Shown: positions 15,006-23,235 of the stretch, in pieces
Layout: each line of letters starts with the position of its first letter
Position numbering within the stretch: position 1 is the first letter of the stretch
NCBI GenBank assembly: GCA_016710325.1
Contig: JADJXK010000002.1
Span: forward strand, 2,604,001 to 2,668,000
Origin: Candidatus Leptofilum proximum
GTDB lineage: Bacteria > Chloroflexota > Anaerolineae > Promineifilales > Promineifilaceae
Direction of reading: 5' to 3'
Length of the DNA: 64,000 nt
Notes under the pieces: model-generated
Database searches by the model: none
What the model saw: only the letters and a program-made list of their open reading frames with translations
What the model was told of the DNA's origin: nothing
Position numbers and translations under genes: made by a program

Positions 15006-17894
15006 TCAGCCCAGGGCAGCGGCAATGGATTGGCTGAGCCGCACAGGATCGAGTGGTTTGGGCAGCACCTCGACCACTCCCAGCGACTGAAGGGTGGCCA
15101 GCGGCACATCCAGCGGATGACCGGAAATGAAAATGACGCGCGTGTCCAGGCCGCGCTGCCGCAGCGCCTGGAGAAAGGCCACACCACCCATTTTGGGCAT
15201 GATCACGTCGCTCACGATCAGATCAACGGCAGGGTCTTGGGCCAAAAGCGCCAGTGCATCCTCGCCGTTGCTGGTGGGCAGCACTTCGTAGCGCCACAGC
15301 TGCAAGTTTTCCACGAGGGCGTCACGCAGGGCGGGTTCGTCTTCGATGACCAGCAGGCGCTGTCCGTGACCGGGAACGGCCGTTTCCCGCCCATTGGCCG
15401 CTTCCGGTTCCTCCTCCAACACCAACGTCGGCAAATAAATGTCAAACCGCGAGCCAACGCCAGGTTCGCTGCTTACCGTGATAAAACCTTCATGCTGAGC
15501 CACAATACCGTGAACCTGAGATAGACCCAGCCCGGTGCCCTTCCCTGGCGCCTTGGTGGTGACAAACGGCTCAAAGATGTGGTCCAACAAGGCAGGATCA
15601 ATGCCCGTGCCGCTGTCTATCACCGAAAAGCGCACCCAGTTCCCCGGCTGCATGGTGGGCAGCGGCAGCAAGTTTGGACTGTAAATCAACAGGTGCTCCA
15701 GCTCAAACGTCAGCCTGCCACCTTCCGGCATGGCGTCGCGGGCATTGACGGCCAGGTTCATGATCGTCTGCTGCATACGAGTGATGTCCGCCAGCACAAT
15801 GTAAGCGTCCGCTTCCGCTGCCAGCTCAATTTCCACACTCTCGGGCAGCGTTCGCTTCAACAGCTGGATCTCTTCTTTGAGGATGACCAGTAAGTCCAGG
15901 GGACGGCGCTCAAAAACGGCCCGGCGGCTGAAATCTAAAATCTGCTCAATGAGCCGAGACGCTCGTTTGGCCTGCTGCCCAATGACAGCCAGCTGCTGCC
16001 GCTCCTTTTTTAACAGGCGAGGCGAACGCTCGATTAACTGGGCATGGAGCAAAATAACGGCCATCAGGTTGTTAAAATCGTGAGCGATGCCTGCCGCCAG
16101 GTGGCCAATCGCGGCCAGCCGCTCCTGCCGTTGGAACTGCTGCTCCATGCGCTTCTGTTCCGTTACCTGGCGCAGCACCACCGCCCATCCCTGTGAAACC
16201 GGTCCGGATTTCACCGGCTGGGCAACTAACTCATAAATTTGGCCGTGAGCGCGAATTTCATGCCAGTTGCCGCTGGTTGGGGGCGTGAGTAAAAACGATA
16301 GGGGCACACCACCCAACTCTGTAAGCGTGTCGCCAACGGCCGCATTGGCCAGCAAAATCAGATGCTCTTCAGCATGTGGATTGGCCACCAAAATCTGGCC
16401 CTCGGCATCTAGCAGGAAGATGCCTTCGGGCACGCTCTGCATGATCTGCTCCATCTGCTCTGCCTGGGCCCGTACCTGCTCCAGCAGTTGTTCGCGCTCC
16501 CGTTCCGCCTCCTTGCGCGCGGTAATATCTTGTTTGATGGCAATAAAGTGAGTCATTCGGCCGTTTTCATCCCACACTGGGGTGATCGCTTCTTCTTCGT
16601 TGTAGAGGGTGCCATCTTTGCGCCGGTTAATCAGTTCGCTGCGCCAGATGTTTCCGGCAAGGATCGTTTGCCACATCGATGCAAAGAAGGGCGAAGGGTG
16701 TTTGCCAGATTTAACCAGCTCTCGGGGATTTTTGCCCTGCGCTTCTTCCAGCGAGTAGCCCGTCAACTCTGTAAAGGCAGGATTGATCCATTCTACTGCG
16801 CCAGTGATATCTGTGATAACGATGCCGTTGGCGGCCGCGTTGAGGGCGCTGCTTAGCAGATGCAGCTGTTTCTCCGCCCGGCGTCGCTCGGTCACATCGA
16901 CGGCGATGCTAATGGCGCCGCGACGGCCGTCTGGGAAAAATCCCAACGGCGTGGAGCTAAAATCCCAGATGCGCTGCGAACCATCTTTGCAGGTGATCGT
17001 GAATTCACCTTCGTCCATCCGCCTATCCATCCCATAAATCTGCGCAATGCCCGCCATCACTTTGGCCTGATCCGGCCCGTAGGCCAGCTCGGTCCATGCG
17101 GCAACGGTAGGAATATCCGCCAGCGTGTAACCGGAAATGTCCAGCCACGTCTGGCTTACTGCCAGCACCTCACCGTCTTCGGCATGAATAATGACAGGAA
17201 CGGGGGCATATTCAATGGCCCGGCGGAAGCGTTCTTCGCTGAGGCGCAGCGCTTCTTCGGTTTGCTTGCGCTCGTGAACGTCTAGAAAAACGCCGACTAC
17301 CTTTTCCAGTTCGCCCTGATCGTTGAGGGCCAATACACTGCGATCCATCATCCAGCGATAGACGCCGTCTTTTTGCCGGAAACGGTACTCAATGCTGAGG
17401 TTGCGCTGCTCCTGAATAGCAGACCTGACTGCTTGTCTGACCCAGGCACGATCATCGGGGTGGATTTTATCTACCCAACTGGCGGTGGTGTGTCCCATTT
17501 CCTCGGCCGTGTAGCCAAGGATACGCTCAAAATCGCCGACCCACAGCACTTCATCCTGGTTTATCGACCATTCGTAGACGACCTCACCCAACGCGCGCAC
17601 CAGCGCCTGGTTGCGCCGGAAAATATTGGCCCGTTCAGCTTCGATCCGTTTTTCGCTCTCAGTCAGGGCATCCCTGGCTGCCTGCTCTTGCTGCGCCGAC
17701 CGGGCCAGCAGGCTGTAAATGATGAGTGTGCTCAAGCCGACAAAAATCCACCCTTTGTAGGTTTGCCAATATACTGCCGTTTCAACATCTGGAGCGAGCA
17801 GCAGCAGCAAACGATCCGTCAGCAATATCCACAACAAACCAAAAATCGCGTAGATTAGGGGGATGCGGAGCGTGTCAGACATAGAATCCTTCAT
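15006..17894 (-). CDS. Membrane-anchored multi-PAS hybrid histidine kinase with receiver domain
   Basis: The start is placed at ATG 17894 (MKDSMSDTL), after GAGGAAG; the frame remains open 38 codons further upstream without an RBS. Two membrane helices lie at about residues 8-30 and 45-63. At least three PAS domains follow with typical cores (GYTAEEMG, DISGYTLADI, TGYSLEEAQGKN), plus a fourth weaker one (SVPEGIFLLDAEG). The HisKA motif is GIAHDFNNLMAV, and the ATPase part contains NLAVNARDAMP, DSGTGI and GKGTGLGLS. A receiver domain ends the protein with VIEDE, DLIVSDVIMPKMGG and LPKPL. No output-regulator gene is adjacent. The internal receiver suggests a phosphorelay or feedback control; the signal is unknown. 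Confidence 0.93.
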   Translation of the reverse strand: MKDSMSDTLRIPLIYAIFGLLWILLTDRLLLLLAPDVETAVYWQTYKGWIFVGLSTLIIYSLLARSAQQEQAARDALTESEKRIEAERANIFRRNQALVRALGEVVYEWSINQDEVLWVGDFERILGYTAEEMGHTTASWVDKIHPDDRAWVRQAVRSAIQEQRNLSIEYRFRQKDGVYRWMMDRSVLALNDQGELEKVVGVFLDVHERKQTEEALRLSEERFRRAIEYAPVPVIIHAEDGEVLAVSQTWLDISGYTLADIPTVAAWTELAYGPDQAKVMAGIAQIYGMDRRMDEGEFTITCKDGSQRIWDFSSTPLGFFPDGRRGAISIAVDVTERRRAEKQLHLLSSALNAAANGIVITDITGAVEWINPAFTELTGYSLEEAQGKNPRELVKSGKHPSPFFASMWQTILAGNIWRSELINRRKDGTLYNEEEAITPVWDENGRMTHFIAIKQDITARKEAEREREQLLEQVRAQAEQMEQIMQSVPEGIFLLDAEGQILVANPHAEEHLILLANAAVGDTLTELGGVPLSFLLTPPTSGNWHEIRAHGQIYELVAQPVKSGPVSQGWAVVLRQVTEQKRMEQQFQRQERLAAIGHLAAGIAHDFNNLMAVILLHAQLIERSPRLLKKERQQLAVIGQQAKRASRLIEQILDFSRRAVFERRPLDLLVILKEEIQLLKRTLPESVEIELAAEADAYIVLADITRMQQTIMNLAVNARDAMPEGGRLTFELEHLLIYSPNLLPLPTMQPGNWVRFSVIDSGTGIDPALLDHIFEPFVTTKAPGKGTGLGLSQVHGIVAQHEGFITVSSEPGVGSRFDIYLPTLVLEEEPEAANGRETAVPGHGQRLLVIEDEPALRDALVENLQLWRYEVLPTSNGEDALALLAQDPAVDLIVSDVIMPKMGGVAFLQALRQRGLDTRVIFISGHPLDVPLATLQSLGVVEVLPKPLDPVRLSQSIAAALG

Positions 17895-18112
17895 AGATGT
17901 CTTCCTCGCAAAAAAGACGTCAAAAAATCTGATGTTTTGCCAGACAAGTTTTAAGGTGCAGCTTACATCTGAATTTGTGCCGGCCTGGCTTGGGTACAGT
18001 GCGATCATTTTACAGCAGGCAGCTTAAAAGACGTAATCACCATTTTTCCTACCAGAAAGAATTTTTTCACAGTAGTTCAATCTTGCGGTAAACTTTGAGT
18101 GGAGGCGAAATC

Positions 18113-20629
18113 ATGTTAGACAGTGACGGAAAGTTTTACCTGGGCCGTATTGTAGACCCCAAAACTAACGAGAAAACTGAGCGGCCCCTGCTGTACGATC
18201 CCGACGATCTGGTAACCCATGCCGTGGTGGTGGGCATGACCGGTTCCGGGAAGACGGGCCTGTGCCTGGACCTGCTGGAAGAAGCGGCGCTGAACCACGT
18301 GCCTGCCCTGATGATCGATCCTAAGGGAGACATCACCAATGCGCTGATGCACTTCCCAGAGCTGGCTCCGGCCGACTTTGCGCCGTGGATCAATACCACG
18401 CAGGCCCGGCGTGAGGGCAAAACGGTGCAAGAGATGGCGGCAGAAACGGCCGCTCTCTGGCGCAGCGGCCTCGCGGATTGGGAGATCACCCCCGACCGCC
18501 TCCAGAAGCTCAAAGACAGCGCCCAATTTGCCATCTACACCCCCGGCTCCGACGCGGGACTGCCCGTATCCATTCTGGCCTCGCTCAAAGCGCCCGAGAT
18601 TCCCTGGAACGAAAATCGCGAACTGCTGCGTGAGAAGATTTCTGGCACCGTCACCGCCCTGCTGGGGCTGGTGGGGCTGCGCGACATCGACCCGGTGCGG
18701 GCGCGCGAGCACATTTTGCTGGCCAACATTTTTGAACATGCCTGGAGCCAGGGGCAGGACCTCGACCTGGCCTCGCTTATCATGCAGACGCAGGCGCCGC
18801 CGTTTACCCGGCTGGGCGTCTTCGACGTGAATACCTTCTTCCCCGAAAAAGATCGTTTTGGCCTGGCGATGATGCTCAACAACATCCTGGCTTCGCCCGC
18901 TTTTCAGGCGTGGATTGAGGGTGAGCCGCTGGATGTGGCCCGTTTGTTGTATACATCAGACGGCCGTCCGCGCCACACCATCTTTTACATCGCCCACCTG
19001 CCTGAGGCGGAGCGCATGTTTTTTGTGACTTTGCTATATTCGGCCGTGGAGTCGTGGATGCGGGCGCAGAAGGGCAGCTCCACGCTGCGCGCCCTGGTCT
19101 ACTTCGATGAGATATTTGGCTACCTGCCGCCTACCGCCAATCCGCCATCCAAGGAGCCAATGCTGCGTATGCTTAAGCAGGCGCGCGCTTTTGGCGTGGG
19201 GCTGGTGCTGGCCACGCAAAACCCGGTCGATGTGGATTACAAGGCGCTGTCCAACGCTGGCACATGGTTCATCGGCAAGCTGGGCACGGAGCAGGACAAG
19301 GCGCGCCTGCTGGACGGCCTGACCACGGCGGCCAGCGGCGGTTTCGACCGGCGCGTGTATGATGAGTTGATCTCTGCCCTGGGCAAGCGTGTCTTCCTGC
19401 TTCGCAACGTACACGACAGCCAGCCGTCGCTCTTCCAAACCCGCTGGGCCATGAACTACCTGGCCGGGCCGGTGACAAGGGACCAGATTCCGGCGCTGAA
19501 TGCGCTGGCAGGGATCGGTAATCCGTTATCGGTAAGCGGTGAACCGTCATCGGTGAGCGGTGCGGAATTGGCCGCGACTACACCTGCGCTAGAGGAGGCC
19601 CAATCTCCAGTCTCCAGTCTCCAATCTCCTGCCCTACCGGGCGAGGCGGCCAGGCCGGGTGTGCCGGGGCGCACGGAGGAGTATTTCCTACCGCAGAATT
19701 TGACGGTGAGTGAGGCGGCGCAGCGGAACGGCCGTTCCCTTCCCGCCAATGCCCAGACCGCAGGCATTTTGTACCGGCCTGTGCTGCTGGCTCAGGCTGG
19801 CGTGAGTTTTAGCAATCGGCGCTACAACCTGGAGCATGAGGTGTGGCAAACGGCCGTTGTTCCCGAACCAGATCGACGCGGTATGGTTCGCTGGCAGGAT
19901 TTTGCCGCTGAGCAGATCGACCCGCGCCAGTTTGACCGTGTGCCGCTGGCGGACGGCCGTTTCCAGCCACTGGAAGCCCCGCTGGACGATGCCAAAAGCC
20001 TGACGGCGATGAAAAAGGATTTTGAAGAGTGGCTTTATCGCAGCCTGGAAGTTGCCGTAAAGGCCAACGAGACGCTGAAAATCTACGGTGGCCCCAATGT
20101 GTCTGAGCAGGAATTTGCTCGTCAGTGCGCGGATGCTGCTAAAGAAGCGGCCGATGCCGAAAGCCGCAAAGTGGCCGAGCAGTACGAGCGCAAAATTGAC
20201 GCCGTAGAAGACAAGCTGAAGCGCGAGGAGCGCGAACTGGTCGAAGACGAAGCGGAATACGACCAGCGCAAGCGTGAGGAGGCCGTCACCCACGCCGAAA
20301 CGCTCTTTAGCCTGTTCAGCAAGCGGCGGCGCAGCGTCTCCTCATCAATGACCAAACGGCGCATGACAGCCCAGGCCAAAGCCGACGTGGAAGAATCGAA
20401 GGATGAGATTGCCGAACTGCAAAAAGAGTTGGCCGCCCTGGAGCAGCAAGCAGAAGAGGCCCTGACCGAAATCCAGGCCAAGTGGGAAGCCATCGCCCAG
20501 GAACGGAGCAGCATCCCGGTAACGCCGACCAAAAGCAGCATCAACGTGACCCTCTTTGGTGTCGCCTGGCTGCCGCACCACATCATCCAGGTAGACGACA
20601 ACTTCGTTTTGCTGCCCGGCTATGCCTAA
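18113..20629 (+). CDS. HerA/DUF87-type ATP-binding protein
   Basis: ATG 18113 follows GGAGG at seven bases. The ATPase core has Walker A GMTGSGKT near residue 44, then MIDPKGDITN, and Walker B ALVYFDEIFGYLPP near residue 335. It also has an arginine-rich sensor region (MLKQARAFGVGLVLATQNP) typical of HerA/FtsK-like pumping ATPases. Residues of about 467-508 are a Ser/Pro/Gly linker encoded by word repeats. The C-terminal third holds a long charged coiled coil (about residues 640-790) and a final beta segment. HerA-like proteins move DNA or remodel complexes with a nuclease partner, but none of the neighbours is NurA-like. Two small genes follow closely, so a complex with them is possible. Confidence 0.88.
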   Translation: MLDSDGKFYLGRIVDPKTNEKTERPLLYDPDDLVTHAVVVGMTGSGKTGLCLDLLEEAALNHVPALMIDPKGDITNALMHFPELAPADFAPWINTTQARREGKTVQEMAAETAALWRSGLADWEITPDRLQKLKDSAQFAIYTPGSDAGLPVSILASLKAPEIPWNENRELLREKISGTVTALLGLVGLRDIDPVRAREHILLANIFEHAWSQGQDLDLASLIMQTQAPPFTRLGVFDVNTFFPEKDRFGLAMMLNNILASPAFQAWIEGEPLDVARLLYTSDGRPRHTIFYIAHLPEAERMFFVTLLYSAVESWMRAQKGSSTLRALVYFDEIFGYLPPTANPPSKEPMLRMLKQARAFGVGLVLATQNPVDVDYKALSNAGTWFIGKLGTEQDKARLLDGLTTAASGGFDRRVYDELISALGKRVFLLRNVHDSQPSLFQTRWAMNYLAGPVTRDQIPALNALAGIGNPLSVSGEPSSVSGAELAATTPALEEAQSPVSSLQSPALPGEAARPGVPGRTEEYFLPQNLTVSEAAQRNGRSLPANAQTAGILYRPVLLAQAGVSFSNRRYNLEHEVWQTAVVPEPDRRGMVRWQDFAAEQIDPRQFDRVPLADGRFQPLEAPLDDAKSLTAMKKDFEEWLYRSLEVAVKANETLKIYGGPNVSEQEFARQCADAAKEAADAESRKVAEQYERKIDAVEDKLKREERELVEDEAEYDQRKREEAVTHAETLFSLFSKRRRSVSSSMTKRRMTAQAKADVEESKDEIAELQKELAALEQQAEEALTEIQAKWEAIAQERSSIPVTPTKSSINVTLFGVAWLPHHIIQVDDNFVLLPGYA
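19512..19636. repeat. In-frame word repeats in the HerA-like gene
   Basis: Two word families sit side by side. GGTAATCCGTTATCGGTAAG-type words at 19518-19563 match the intergenic repeat at 40420. AATCTCCAGTCTCCAGTCTCC-like words at about 19602-19632 are the complement of the GGAGATT words at 46199 and 63612. Together they encode a flexible linker. Confidence 0.65.
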
Positions 20630-20638
20630 ACACACTGC

Positions 20639-20689
20639 GTAGCCGCGGATTCTTAGCGCGTTTTTTGCGCGGAAAGAATCCGCGGCTAC
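20639..20689. repeat. Nested hairpin between HerA-like gene and small gene
   Basis: GTAGCCGCGGATTCTT at 20639-20654 is the exact complement of 20674-20689, and GCGCG/CGCGC pairs inside around a T6 loop. It lies ten bases after the HerA-like stop and could stabilise or end the transcript. Confidence 0.7.
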
Positions 20690-20702
20690 AAAGAGAAACA
20701 AA

Positions 20703-21050
20703 ATGATCACAACTCTAATAGAGCAAAATCATACATTGGCACCAACTTTGTGGCAGGAAGTTGAAAATCATCTGGAGCAGGAGAGGCAGCGGATTTTTGA
20801 TGAAATTCTCAATTATCCGCCGCCCATCCCGGCCTGCGACGTGCAGTTTAACTTTCTTCTGGCGCAGCGGGCGGAGATGATGCAGGCATTGCAGCAGCTG
20901 CGGGAGATCTCTGGGGCGGACACGGCCGTTTCCCACCCGCTCCTCTCCCTGCGCCAATTTATTCAAACCTGCCAATTTTTTGATGACACCCGGCAGGCGC
21001 AGCTGCTGGCCGAGTTGGAAGGGGTGCTGGATGAGCAACGTGGCCTCTGA
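20703..21050 (+). CDS. Small helical protein downstream of HerA-like ATPase
   Basis: A 115-residue, mostly helical soluble protein (NHTLAPTLWQEVENHLEQERQ at the start, LLAELEGVLDEQRGL at the end). I recognise no domain. It has no signal peptide. Its last 20 bases overlap the start of the next gene, implying translational coupling. Its position after the ATPase suggests an adaptor or regulatory partner, which is only inference. Confidence 0.7.
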   Translation: MITTLIEQNHTLAPTLWQEVENHLEQERQRIFDEILNYPPPIPACDVQFNFLLAQRAEMMQALQQLREISGADTAVSHPLLSLRQFIQTCQFFDDTRQAQLLAELEGVLDEQRGL

Positions 21051-21483
21051 TATCGTGCGCACGCGGCTGAAGCGCTGGTTTGAGCCAATTTTGGAAGACC
21101 CGGGCTGGCGCAGCCACCTGGTGGATGACCAGGCAGAGCAGCTGCTGGCCTGGGGCATGGCACAGGTGGAGCAAACGGCCGTCCGCAGCCAAAACCTGCC
21201 GGATGAAGATGCCGAGCCGTTGCTGGAAAAGGATAGTACGGCCGTACGCCTCGTCATGGCAGGCATTAACGACCTCATGGGCACCATCGGCAAGGAGCCC
21301 GAGTTTGACCTGGTAGACGACATCATGACCCGCGTGCTGAAAAATTTACGCTGGCTCACCAACCAGCCGCTGCGGCCAGACAACCTGCGGCGCGTCAGCC
21401 AGTTCAACCAGGCCCGCAGCACCGAAGACCGCACGGCGGCTTTCCAACACCTGCTGGCGCTCATCCAAACGGACACCAGCTGA
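21031..21483 (+). CDS. Small helical protein, coupled to the preceding gene
   Basis: The start ATG 21031 (MSNVASDIVRTRLKRWF) is preferred to the longer frame from 20980 because it follows GAAGGGGTG and begins the protein-like composition. The product of 150 residues is rich in acidic and helical segments (WGMAQVEQTAV, LRWLTNQPLRPDNLRRV). I recognise no family or catalytic motif. It overlaps the 115-residue gene, and both appear to belong to the HerA-like transcription unit. Confidence 0.7.
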   Translation: MSNVASDIVRTRLKRWFEPILEDPGWRSHLVDDQAEQLLAWGMAQVEQTAVRSQNLPDEDAEPLLEKDSTAVRLVMAGINDLMGTIGKEPEFDLVDDIMTRVLKNLRWLTNQPLRPDNLRRVSQFNQARSTEDRTAAFQHLLALIQTDTS

Positions 21484-21501
21484 AAACAAACATATTCCCT
21501 C

Positions 21502-21951
21502 ATGGCAGAACAAACACCCACAACTCATTGCCCCGAATGCGGCGGGCAGTTTACGGCTGAGGAAACCTGCACCGAGCGGTACCATGCCTGCATGGCGCTG
21601 GAATTAACCGATCCCGACTATGGCGCTGTGCATCACTTTACCGTGCCCGCCTATATGCTCCAACATCCCAGCCGCCTTTCGGCCGAGGGCTGGCAGGCGA
21701 TGGCTCAGATTTTGCACGAATTCCTGGTGGACGGGGTATCCCCGGCACGGATGCGGCAGTTGATCCAGCAGCAGCAAAAAACACGGCCGAAATCATTCAG
21801 CATGGTGAAAGGCATGCCCGCCACCCAGCCGTCCTGGACCTGGACCACAACCATCATGGCTGTGCGGCTGGAAGACCCGGCCCTTTACTGCGCCGACGTG
21901 CGCGCCTGGGCCGAAGCGGTTCACGACGACATACAACAAAACTCGCAGTAA
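21502..21951 (+). CDS. DUF5946-like protein
   Basis: A 149-residue soluble protein beginning with a CxxC pair (HCPECGGQF) followed by ETCTERYHACMALELTDPDYGAVHHFTVPAYMLQHP. The conserved His-Phe-Thr-Val and Tyr-Met-Leu-Gln-His pattern is characteristic of the DUF5946 family. The CPEC and Cys-rich N-terminus could bind zinc. Its function is unknown. The gene begins 19 bases after the preceding stop, so it probably shares the upstream transcript. Confidence 0.75.
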   Translation: MAEQTPTTHCPECGGQFTAEETCTERYHACMALELTDPDYGAVHHFTVPAYMLQHPSRLSAEGWQAMAQILHEFLVDGVSPARMRQLIQQQQKTRPKSFSMVKGMPATQPSWTWTTTIMAVRLEDPALYCADVRAWAEAVHDDIQQNSQ

Positions 21952-21962
21952 AAGGACATTTC

Positions 21963-23066
21963 ATGAACAAAAAAGCTGGCGGCGTGATTCTGGTGCTGAT
22001 TTTGGCCGTCTTGTCGGTCATCTTTGGGCAGGATTTTTTGCAGGAGTTTGGCCTGGATGAAGGCGCACCGGTCCTCGACCCCGTGGTGGATGTTGGGGCG
22101 CCAGCCGACTGGTACGAACTCTACTTCACCAATCCCAGCTGCCCGCCGGAAGCCGAGCGCGCGGGCGGGATCGATGAGGACATTGCCAGCGATATGCTCA
22201 CGGCCGAAGTGCGGGTGGACATTGCTGCCTACGACCTGGACTCCGAGCCCATGGTGCAGGCGCTGATTGAGCTGGAAGGGCGTGGCGTGCCGGTGCGGGT
22301 GGTGACGGACACGGACAACGCCGCGCTGAGCAGCATCAACCGGCTGCGGCGCAACGGCATCAGCGTGGTGGAGGATAAACGGTCTGGGTTGATGCATAAC
22401 AAGTTTGTGGTGATCGACGGCCGTATCGTCTGGCTTGGCTCGATGAACTTCACCACCAACGGCGTTTACTGCAACAACAACAACATCGTGCGTATCAGCT
22501 CGCCGCGTCTGGCAGCCAACTACACCGCCGAAATGGACGAAATGTACCTCGACCGCCTCTTTGGCCCCGATTCGCCCCAAAACACGCCCAACGAGTCACT
22601 CTCAATTGGCGGCGTTGCAGTGGAAAATTACTTTGGCCCGGAAAAAGAGATCGGCCCGATCATTTCGCGCCGCGTCGCCGGGGCGGAGAGCGAAATCTTG
22701 TTCATGGCCTTCTCCTTCACCGCTGAGCAAATTGGCGAAGCGCTGCTGGGCCGGGCCGATGCGGGTGTCATTGTGCGCGGCGTATTTGAGCGTGTGGGTT
22801 CCGATACGCCGTTCAGCTACTATGGGCCGCTGGCCCAGGCGCGGCTGGCCAACGTGGCCGTGCGCACCGATGGCAATCCGCAGGTGATGCACCACAAGGT
22901 GTTTATCATTGACCGCAGCACGGTCATCTTTGGTTCGTTCAACTTTAGCGACAACGCCAACCGCAGCAACGATGAAAATGTGCTCATCGTACACGACCCG
23001 ACCTTTGCCAGCTACTTCGTCGAGGAATTCGAAACAGTCTGGGCTGAAGCCAATGCGGGCCAATAG
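21963..23066 (+). CDS. Exported phospholipase D-like protein with two HKD motifs
   Basis: An N-terminal hydrophobic segment (GGVILVLILAVLSVIFG) acts as signal or anchor. Two PLD-type catalytic motifs are present: HNKFVVIDGRIVWLGSMNF near residue 140 and HHKVFIIDRSTVIFGSFNF near residue 312. Each has the HxKxxxxD core and the following G-S-x-N, so the two-lobe active site looks complete. Family members hydrolyse phosphodiesters of phospholipids or nucleic acids. The secreted location argues for an envelope or extracellular substrate. The gene begins 11 bases after the DUF5946 gene. Confidence 0.9.
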   Translation: MNKKAGGVILVLILAVLSVIFGQDFLQEFGLDEGAPVLDPVVDVGAPADWYELYFTNPSCPPEAERAGGIDEDIASDMLTAEVRVDIAAYDLDSEPMVQALIELEGRGVPVRVVTDTDNAALSSINRLRRNGISVVEDKRSGLMHNKFVVIDGRIVWLGSMNFTTNGVYCNNNNIVRISSPRLAANYTAEMDEMYLDRLFGPDSPQNTPNESLSIGGVAVENYFGPEKEIGPIISRRVAGAESEILFMAFSFTAEQIGEALLGRADAGVIVRGVFERVGSDTPFSYYGPLAQARLANVAVRTDGNPQVMHHKVFIIDRSTVIFGSFNFSDNANRSNDENVLIVHDPTFASYFVEEFETVWAEANAGQ

Positions 23067-23235
23067 CTGGCGAGGCGTGAGCATCCTCAGGCTTGTACTG
23101 AGCGCAGCCGAAGTATGCGAACGGTCGCTGCACATTAGAACATGGTAACTGGCCGCATTAAATCGGTGGAACGACGGCCGTTTTCGCTATAATGGCGCCT
23201 GATTCAGAGGAAGAACGATTCGCTGAGAATATTTT

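Noticed and set aside
18113..23066. HerA-like ATPase plus PLD enzyme as an anti-phage defence system
   Set aside because: The PLD protein has an export signal and the other genes match no known defence nuclease or sensor, so the defence reading is not supported.
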